This document shows positions 1 to 4,055 of a stretch of DNA of 5,340 nt, one piece after another. Under the pieces are notes generated by a model. It ran no database searches and was not told the origin of the DNA. It worked only from the letters and a program-made list of their open reading frames with translations. Source of the stretch: DATKIY01 sp035543875 (lineage in GTDB: Bacteria > Actinomycetota > Actinomycetes > JAHEKZ01); contig DATKIY010000085.1 in NCBI GenBank assembly GCA_035543875.1, forward strand, positions 1 through 5,340, written 5' to 3'. The position numbers and the translations under genes were made by a program. Positions within the stretch are counted from its first letter, which is position 1. Each line of letters starts with the position of its first letter.

Positions 1-21
1 GTCCCCGAGTCCGCCTTCTAG
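1..21 (+). CDS. Possible C-terminal tail of an upstream gene
   Basis: Read from base 1, the first seven codons give V-P-E-S-A-F and a TAG stop at 19-21, and all six sense codons end in G or C, as expected for coding DNA in a high-GC actinobacterium. Only six residues are visible, so no product can be named and chance is a real alternative. Confidence 0.2.
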   Translation, partial: VPESAF

Positions 22-35
22 CCCGTCAACGTCCG

Positions 36-107
36 CATGATTGGAGCGTCACAAGTCATTTCCACATGATCGAAAGCGTGAAATCTGACTGAAACGCTCC
101 GATCATG
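36..107. repeat. Three-copy 14-nt motif upstream of the protease
   Basis: A motif close to CATGATCGGAGCGT occurs three times before the protease gene. Copy 1 at 36-49 (+) is CATGATTGGAGCGT. Copy 2 at 65-79 (+) is CATGATCGAAAGCGT, with one extra base. Copy 3 at 94-107 is CATGATCGGAGCGT on the minus strand. The left edges lie at 36, 65 and 94, exactly 29 bp apart, separated by unrelated 14-15 nt gaps. Copies 2 and 3 face each other and form an imperfect inverted repeat. Copy 3 lies where the -35 region of the candidate promoter would be. The arrangement fits binding sites for a transcription regulator; which one is unknown. The motif copies are directly visible, the operator role is inference. 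Confidence 0.6.
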
Positions 108-119
108 CAGGGGTCGGGT

Positions 120-125
120 TAGCCT
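120..125 (+). promoter_or_regulatory. Candidate -10 box of the protease gene
   Basis: TAGCCT matches the actinobacterial TANNNT -10 pattern and would start transcription near base 132, leaving a leader of about 30 nt that contains the AAGGA ribosome site at 151-155. No convincing -35 hexamer is present; the inverted third motif copy (94-107) occupies that position, which would suit activator-dependent or repressible control. Confidence 0.3.
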
Positions 126-163
126 GCCATGGCCCCAGACCCCTACCCACAAGGAAATGTCTG

Positions 164-1024
164 ATGAGAAAACCCTTGCGCACCCTGATCGGTGCCGCAG
201 TCACAACCTTGATGCTCGCGCTGGCCACTGTGCCAGCGCTCGCCATTACCGGAGGCGAACCCGACGGTGATGGTCATCCCAATGTTGCGATGATCGTGTT
301 CTACGACTCGGCTGGACGGTTCCGCTGTACCGCGACACTTGCCTCCCCCACTGTGCTGATTACGGCAGCACACTGCACTGACGGAACGGTTGGTAAAACT
401 GCCGTGACGTTTCAGTCTGTGATCGCAGAAGCCGCTCCGTCCCCGATTCCACCGGCGGCCGATCCGACTGTCGGGTACACCTCGGCCGAACTCTCGGCGG
501 CAGGCCTCCTGCCTGGTACGGCGTACACACATCCCGACTACTCCGGCTTCACGGACGTCGACAACTGGAACGACGTGGGAGTCATTGTCCTCGACTCGCC
601 CGTTCGAGGCATTGAGCCAGCGACTCTTGCCCCGCTCAATTTCCTTGACTCCTTCAAGCCACCGAAGCTGCGCAAGACGTTGTTCACGACCGTTGGCTAC
701 GGGACTGAGGTCCGCAAACTCAACGACACAACGGGCAAACCGACTCCGATGTCGTACCCGCTGATTCGTCGCACCACTGACGAGCCTGGTCAAAAACTGA
801 CTCCTCAGATTCTGCAGATGAACGGCAACGAGAATGACAACGCTGGCGGCGGCGGAACCTGCTTCGGCGACTCGGGTGGCCCCGCGTTCAAGAGCGGCTA
901 CATCGTTGCTGACACCAGCTACGGCTACACCAACAACTGTCGTTACATCGGCGGCTACCAGCGTCTGGACATTCCGGTTGTCCAGGACTGGCTCAGCGAG
1001 TTCGGGTTGCACCCGGCGCACTAG
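164..1024 (+). CDS. Secreted trypsin-fold serine protease (S1 family)
   Basis: A 286-residue exported serine endopeptidase. Residues 1-27 form a signal peptide: MRKPLR, a hydrophobic stretch, and ALA before the cleavage point. The catalytic triad is visible: His70 in TAAHC, Asp137 in NDVGVIVLD and Ser237 in CFGDSGGP. Cys55/Cys71 and Cys233/Cys259 match the conserved chymotrypsin disulfides around the histidine and the serine. The mature protein would begin ITGG directly after ALA, so the Ile N-terminus that activates this fold could be exposed by signal peptidase with no propeptide. The residue at the trypsin Asp189 position appears to be Gly231, arguing against Arg/Lys specificity. The His-Asp interval carries an Ala/Pro-rich insertion around residues 88-118. 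The start is chosen because AAGGA (151-155) lies 8 nt upstream; the ATG at 157 is out of frame. The gene stands alone on its strand. The natural substrate is unknown. Confidence 0.93.
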   Translation: MRKPLRTLIGAAVTTLMLALATVPALAITGGEPDGDGHPNVAMIVFYDSAGRFRCTATLASPTVLITAAHCTDGTVGKTAVTFQSVIAEAAPSPIPPAADPTVGYTSAELSAAGLLPGTAYTHPDYSGFTDVDNWNDVGVIVLDSPVRGIEPATLAPLNFLDSFKPPKLRKTLFTTVGYGTEVRKLNDTTGKPTPMSYPLIRRTTDEPGQKLTPQILQMNGNENDNAGGGGTCFGDSGGPAFKSGYIVADTSYGYTNNCRYIGGYQRLDIPVVQDWLSEFGLHPAH

Positions 1025-1049
1025 TTCGACCGGCGCTATCTGTTGGCGG

Positions 1050-1080
1050 AGGGCCTCGGTGAGCACATCACCGGGGCCTT
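1050..1080 (+). terminator. Hairpin terminator after the protease
   Basis: Starting 25 nt after the protease stop, 1050-1062 pairs with 1068-1080 (13 pairs, two of them G-T wobbles; core GGCCTCGGTGA against TCACCGGGGCC) around the 5-nt loop GCACA. Only a short TTCT follows, so it is a strong stem without a real U-tract, as is frequent in actinobacteria. On the opposite strand it could also stop transcripts leaving the converging gene. Confidence 0.6.
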
Positions 1081-1087
1081 CTGCCAT

Positions 1088-1109
1088 CCCCATCAGCATG
1101 CTGGTGGGG
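1088..1109. terminator. Second hairpin, abutting the NHL gene stop
   Basis: A 22-nt near-perfect palindrome: CCCCATCAGCA mirrors TGCTGGTGGGG with a single T-G wobble. It begins at the base immediately after the minus-strand TAG at 1110-1112 and lies 7 nt from the first hairpin. No U-tract follows on either strand. Position and stem strength suggest a terminator for the minus-strand gene, or a bidirectional one in this convergent gap. Confidence 0.5.
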
Positions 1110-2945
1110 CTAGGGGGTGGTGTCGTCGGAGCGCTGAGCGAGCGACAGTTCCAAACTGTTGACGCCGGAGTCATCAATATGTAGCGGAACGCCCCAGTCC
1201 TGCTGGTGTACATGACAGGCGGGGAACTCCACACCCTCGCTATCGCAGGAAGCGGCCCGGACCGACACGTGAAGGACGCCGTCAGCAACGTCGTCCGACA
1301 AGACCAGTTGACGATTCAGCTCCGACCCTGTTCCCGAACCTTCCGCTAGCAACGCTGGCGGTGTAGCTGACACGGCCAGGTGCGTGGCAGGGCCATAGCG
1401 ATCGTCCAGCTTCTGGCCAGCTGGCGCGACAAAGTTCACGGCTAACTCAAACGTGCCAGGCCGCACGTCAAGTGGTGGACGTTGCGTCTGCATGCGTTCG
1501 CCGGTCATGCGCAAAGCTTCTTTGGGGACGCGAACACGAACGAGTCGATGCGCGTTCGACTCGGTCACGATCAGCGAGTCCCCGCGCGCAACCACACCAC
1601 TCGGCTCGGCCAGCCCAGTTGCAAGGGTTGAAACCTCGCGAGTCGAAGGATCAAACCGCCGGATAGCACCGTTGTAGGTGTCAGCGATAACTACAGATCG
1701 GTCAGGTAGAACCGCGACCCCCAACGGATGCTGCAGCATTGCCTGCGAAGCATCTCCATCGACCAGGCCGAAATCAAACAGTCCGGTGCCGATCTCTGTG
1801 TGGACAACGCCGTTGCGGATTCGCCGCAGCGAGGACGTCTCTGAGTCGACCAGCCACAGCGTGATGCCATCAGTCGACGGGGCAAGTCCTGACGTCTGGG
1901 CAAACCAAGCCGATGTTGCGTCCCCGTCGATCAACCCTTCACTGGTAGTTCCTGCTCGCAGGGTGAGTCGTGAGGTGACCGGGTCGAACGACCACACCTG
2001 ATGATTTCCGGCCATGGCAATGGCCACCTCGCGCCATGCGGGAAACCAAGCAACGTCCCAAGGCGAGCTCAGGGGCATGTCGGGAAACGAGCGATCGGGG
2101 AACGGGTCGCCCTGCATCCATTGCGTCCCTGTACCGGCGAGCGTGCGCACCCGGCCGTCCGACAGTCGAACTCCACGCAGCGAATGGTTGACCGTGTCAG
2201 CCACCACGACGTCGAAGCCAACCTGCTTCCGGATGTCATCGGGAAGCAGACAAAGCCCGTTCGGTTCGTTGAACTGTGCAACCGTTGCGGAGCCGTTGAC
2301 CAACCCCCGACTACCACTTCCGATTCGACGAACCAGTGTCTGCCCGTCACCGGCCAACTCAGCCAATGAGTGGTGCCCAGTGTCCGTCACAAGAAGATTG
2401 CCGTTGGGCAGCAGGATCGTCTTCGACGGGAATCGAAGTGTCGAAGGTTTCACCTTTGGTGGGACATAGACCCCGGTGCCTCGGTGCAACGTGCCGCGCG
2501 TCGAATGACTGTCAACGAGCTCCTCGAGCAACCGGTCTAGCGCGTGACCATGACCTTCTCCCGAAAGCTGCGCAACGATGTAGCCCTCGGGGTCAATGAC
2601 GACGAGTGTCGGCCAAGCACGCACTGCGTATTGCTGCCATGTCGACAGCTCGGGATCATCGAGGACAGGATGATGCACGTCATAACGTTCAACCGCTGCA
2701 GCTAACGCGTCCGAATTCGCTTCATGCTCAAACTTCGGCGAGTGCACCCCGATCACTACCAGCGAGTCCCCGTACTTGGCTTCGAGCGGTCGCAGTTCGT
2801 CGATGACGTGCAGGCAGTTGATGCAGCAAAACGTCCAGAAGTCGAGAATCACGATCCGGCCGCGCAGACCCGGCAGCGACAGCGTTTCTCCACCCGTATT
2901 GAGCCAGCTGCGACCCGTCAGCTCAGGAGCTCGAAGTCTCAGCAT
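1110..2945 (-). CDS. NHL-repeat protein with N-terminal thioredoxin-like domain (NHLRC2-like)
   Basis: A 611-residue protein without signal peptide or membrane segment, so probably cytoplasmic. Residues about 1-150 are a TlpA/thioredoxin-like domain: redox motif FWTFCCINC with the CxxC pair Cys41/Cys44 and an extra Cys40, then GVHSPKF (66-72) and the cis-proline at AWPT (Pro112). Residues about 165-475 form a beta-propeller of NHL-type repeats, seen as recurring VTDTGHHSL, VADTVNHSL, VDSETSSL, ADTYNGAIRRF and TESNAHRLV. Residues about 490-611 form a beta-rich tail with Cys567 and Cys577 in a CDSEG...PAC context. The architecture matches the conserved NHLRC2 family, whose reaction is not firmly established; a thiol-disulfide role is inferred from CxxC. 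The start is supported by the family-like opening RAPELTGRSWLNTGG and by the -10 box next to the ATG. It is likely monocistronic, converging on the protease. Confidence 0.93.
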   Translation of the reverse strand: MLRLRAPELTGRSWLNTGGETLSLPGLRGRIVILDFWTFCCINCLHVIDELRPLEAKYGDSLVVIGVHSPKFEHEANSDALAAAVERYDVHHPVLDDPELSTWQQYAVRAWPTLVVIDPEGYIVAQLSGEGHGHALDRLLEELVDSHSTRGTLHRGTGVYVPPKVKPSTLRFPSKTILLPNGNLLVTDTGHHSLAELAGDGQTLVRRIGSGSRGLVNGSATVAQFNEPNGLCLLPDDIRKQVGFDVVVADTVNHSLRGVRLSDGRVRTLAGTGTQWMQGDPFPDRSFPDMPLSSPWDVAWFPAWREVAIAMAGNHQVWSFDPVTSRLTLRAGTTSEGLIDGDATSAWFAQTSGLAPSTDGITLWLVDSETSSLRRIRNGVVHTEIGTGLFDFGLVDGDASQAMLQHPLGVAVLPDRSVVIADTYNGAIRRFDPSTREVSTLATGLAEPSGVVARGDSLIVTESNAHRLVRVRVPKEALRMTGERMQTQRPPLDVRPGTFELAVNFVAPAGQKLDDRYGPATHLAVSATPPALLAEGSGTGSELNRQLVLSDDVADGVLHVSVRAASCDSEGVEFPACHVHQQDWGVPLHIDDSGVNSLELSLAQRSDDTTP

Positions 2946-2951
2946 CCCGCG

Positions 2952-2957
2952 AGGGTA
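2952..2957 (-). promoter_or_regulatory. Candidate -10 box for a leaderless NHL-gene transcript
   Basis: On the minus strand TACCCT (2957 to 2952) is followed by six bases, CGCGGG, and then the ATG at 2945. The TANNNT box at this distance puts the transcription start on the A of the start codon, and no purine-rich ribosome site is present. The actinobacterial leaderless arrangement explains this; no clear -35 is seen. A longer transcript from the AT-rich island around 3039-3069 is an alternative. Confidence 0.4.
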
Positions 2958-3028
2958 CTCACCGGGACCCAGTGCACGGCCCGTCCACCAGCGGAAACAA
3001 CGCCTTCAACGCCCCGGGTAGCGGTGCC

Positions 3029-3070
3029 AAAACATCGTTGTATACTTTGTCTATCGAAAAAGTAGACAAT
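3029..3070. promoter_or_regulatory. AT-rich island with -10 box and two overlapping palindromes
   Basis: Only 12 of 42 bases are G or C, in sharp contrast with the surroundings. On the plus strand TATACT (3041-3046) matches the -10 consensus at five of six positions, predicting a start near 3053; no -35 is evident. Right behind it TTGTCTA (3047-3053) and TAGACAA (3063-3069) form a perfect 7-bp inverted repeat with a 9-nt spacer. Overlapping this, 3043-3064 is a second palindrome with TACTTT and AAAGTA arms, 9 of 11 pairs matching. Placement over the -10 box and start point is typical of repressor operators. On the minus strand TTGTCT (3069-3064) and TATACA (3044-3039) could be a weak promoter (19-bp spacer) toward the NHL gene, so the site may serve both directions. 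Confidence 0.5.
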
Positions 3071-3090
3071 GCCTTCCCCTCCACAGACTC

Positions 3091-3098
3091 AGGTGATC
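3091..3098 (+). promoter_or_regulatory. Strong Shine-Dalgarno that sets the small-gene start
   Basis: AGGTGATC is an 8-nt perfect complement to the usual 16S rRNA 3' end (GATCACCTCC). Aligned with the core AGGAGG, it leaves about 8 nt to the ATG at 3102. The match favours 3102 over the in-frame ATG at 3069, which has no ribosome site. Confidence 0.4.
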
Positions 3099-3101
3099 CG
3101 A

Positions 3102-3407
3102 ATGGCTCTCTCACGACTCGCTGAAATGTCCGCTCCAGCCCTGTCAGCAACCCTGCTGATGGACTCGACACCGTCTCGGCCCCGTGTCCACGCCGCTCCA
3201 GCTACCGGTCGGTCGGGGCGCAGGCGGAATGCGTTCCGGTCGAGCTGGCGGCCTGCCGTCAAACGCGCCATCAAGCCCTTCGTGCCAGCCAGGGTTCGTT
3301 CGAAGGTCAGGCTGACCCTGGTTTCTTCGGGGCCGGGCCCCCAGCCCATGCCGGTGCGCGGAGCCAACCCGCGGTTCACTCCCGATGAATCGAGACGGGC
3401 CTCGTGA
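3102..3407 (+). CDS. Possible small, strongly basic protein of unknown function
   Basis: An open frame of 101 codons that I do not recognise. It starts MALSRLAEMSAPALSATLL, a short weakly amphipathic segment, and becomes Arg/Pro/Ser-rich, with clusters such as GRSGRRRNAFR (near residues 36-46) and VKRAIKPFVPARVRSKVR. About 17 Arg and 3 Lys against four acidic residues give a very high predicted pI. No signal peptide, membrane segment or cysteine is present. In favour of a real gene: a promoter-like island 50 nt upstream, palindromic operator-like sites, the perfect Shine-Dalgarno and many G/C-ending codons. Against: an Arg/Pro/Ser composition typical of chance frames in high-GC DNA, and an antisense frame (3089-3379) sharing the same wobble positions. 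A nucleic-acid-binding role would be only a guess from charge. Confidence 0.3.
   Translation: MALSRLAEMSAPALSATLLMDSTPSRPRVHAAPATGRSGRRRNAFRSSWRPAVKRAIKPFVPARVRSKVRLTLVSSGPGPQPMPVRGANPRFTPDESRRAS
3289..3342. other. Cluster of GC-rich hairpins
   Basis: CCAGGGT (3289-3295) pairs perfectly with ACCCTGG (3315-3321). A smaller stem, GGTCA (3305-3309) with TGACC (3313-3317), uses part of the same right arm, so the two exclude each other. Next, GGGGC and GCCCC (3329-3333, 3337-3341) form a third stem. They lie inside the candidate small gene, but also about 110 nt downstream of the minus-strand GNAT stop, where they could help end its transcript. There is no T-run. Confidence 0.25.
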
Positions 3408-3432
3408 ATTGACGGCTAGGACAGGCGGACGA

Positions 3433-4017
3433 CTACGAGTGACGCATAAACCAGATCATCGGCCCGCCGTCCGGTGCTTGCTCTTCGGCAACCACGTCGA
3501 ATCCAAAACGCTGGTAGTAGCCAACGTTTCGATGCTGGCTGGTCTCTAGCACTGCAGGCAGCCCATCTGCTCGTGCCAGGTCCAAACCGTGGGCGATGAG
3601 CTCGCCACCCATGCCCTGCCCTTGGTGATCGGGGTGCACCGCGATCATGTCCAGAAACCAGCAAGGTTCGTCGGGAAGTTTGCTCGTTATCCAGTCCCAG
3701 AACTGCCCATAGCGACGGCCATCGTCAACAGTGAAGACCTTGACATGGGAGCGCATTGCCAGATCAATGTCGGCGAATTTCGCCGTTGCCGCAGGCGGCA
3801 ACCATGACGCCGTCGCCACACAGTCGCCTAGCTGCCAGACAACGCCCAACTCAAGATACGACTCAAGCAAGATGCGAAACAGTGCCGTGCACTCGCTGAG
3901 GCCAGCGCTCGGAGTCATTGGCCATCGAATCATCGGGTCGTCGACGAAGGCTCGGGCGTACGTGTCAGCGAGCTGGTCAATCTGCCGCATGGCGGCGCGT
4001 TGCGGGACGGGTTTCAC
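3433..4017 (-). CDS. GNAT N-acetyltransferase, puromycin acetyltransferase-like
   Basis: A 194-residue, probably cytosolic, acetyl-CoA-dependent N-acetyltransferase. The C-terminal half carries the GNAT core: strand WFLDMIAV (120-127), then HPDHQGQGMGG (128-138) with the QxxGxG pyrophosphate loop at Gln132-Gly137, then AVLETS (155-160) and NVGYYQRFGF (164-173) of motif B. As I recall it, puromycin N-acetyltransferase has the parallel series EPAWFL, SPDHQGKGLG, LETSAPRN and FYERLGF, and the N-terminal AFVDDP also has a counterpart there, so this subfamily is the best fit. The acceptor amine is unknown; puromycin should not be assumed. The start is GTG at 4017; the ATG at 3990 is an alternative. 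Neither has a ribosome site, but a -10 box sits 6 nt before the GTG. It lies 38 nt downstream of a decarboxylase on the same strand, making the amine product of that enzyme a plausible acceptor. Confidence 0.88.
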   Translation of the reverse strand: MKPVPQRAAMRQIDQLADTYARAFVDDPMIRWPMTPSAGLSECTALFRILLESYLELGVVWQLGDCVATASWLPPAATAKFADIDLAMRSHVKVFTVDDGRRYGQFWDWITSKLPDEPCWFLDMIAVHPDHQGQGMGGELIAHGLDLARADGLPAVLETSQHRNVGYYQRFGFDVVAEEQAPDGGPMIWFMRHS

Positions 4018-4023
4018 CGGCCA

Positions 4024-4029
4024 ACCATA
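4024..4029 (-). promoter_or_regulatory. Candidate -10 box for leaderless GNAT transcription
   Basis: TATGGT (4029 to 4024 on the minus strand) is followed by TGGCCG and the GTG at 4017, giving the same 6-nt spacing as at the NHL gene. It falls in the 38-nt gap after the decarboxylase stop and would allow the GNAT to be transcribed without its neighbour. No -35 is clear. Confidence 0.35.
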
Positions 4030-4055
4030 AGACGAGCGTGCCGTGAGGCGAGCAG

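Larger units (their letters stand above)
2946..3432. other. 487-base stretch without a confident gene
   Basis: This lies between the NHL gene start and the GNAT gene stop. From left to right it holds the NHL promoter region (2946-2960), a featureless part (2961-3028), the AT-rich island with palindromes (3029-3070), the candidate small gene (3102-3407) with internal GC-rich hairpins (3289-3342), and 25 bases before the GNAT stop. Several frames are open on both strands over 3069-3380, which is common by chance in such DNA, and none matches a family I recognise. Confidence 0.6.

Noticed and set aside
36..107. Regularly spaced repeats with 14-15 nt gaps, superficially like a tiny CRISPR array.
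   Set aside because: The units are too short, the gaps are far below spacer length, and one copy is inverted. It fits binding sites before a promoter.
143..1288. A 381-codon open frame on the minus strand, longer than the protease it overlaps.
   Set aside because: It is antisense to a gene with a clear signal peptide and catalytic triad, runs into the end of the NHL gene on the same strand in another frame, and shows no recognisable domain.
1453..2806. Several plus-strand frames of 60-150 codons inside the NHL gene.
   Set aside because: All are antisense to a well-supported gene, Arg/Ser/Pro-rich, and lack start signals.
2972..3124. A 51-codon plus-strand frame (GTG start) through the AT-rich island, including SLYTLSIEKVDNAFPSTD.
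   Set aside because: It has no ribosome site or -10 box at the right distance, its wobble positions are not clearly G/C-biased, and it runs through the operator-like palindromes.
2959..3171. A 70-codon minus-strand frame (GTG start) with a fairly protein-like sequence, ending 13 nt before the NHL gene start.
   Set aside because: It has no ribosome site, spans the AT-rich palindromic island that looks regulatory, and matches no family I know. It remains a minor alternative.
3089..3379. A 96-codon minus-strand frame opposite the candidate small gene.
   Set aside because: It shares wobble positions with the plus-strand frame, so G/C bias cannot separate them, but it has no ribosome site or promoter of its own. 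Not excluded outright.
3380..3406. Short complementary bits (CCCG/CGGG, CGAG/CTCG) just after the GNAT stop as its terminator.
   Set aside because: Stems of only four pairs that compete with each other and have no T-run are too weak to call.
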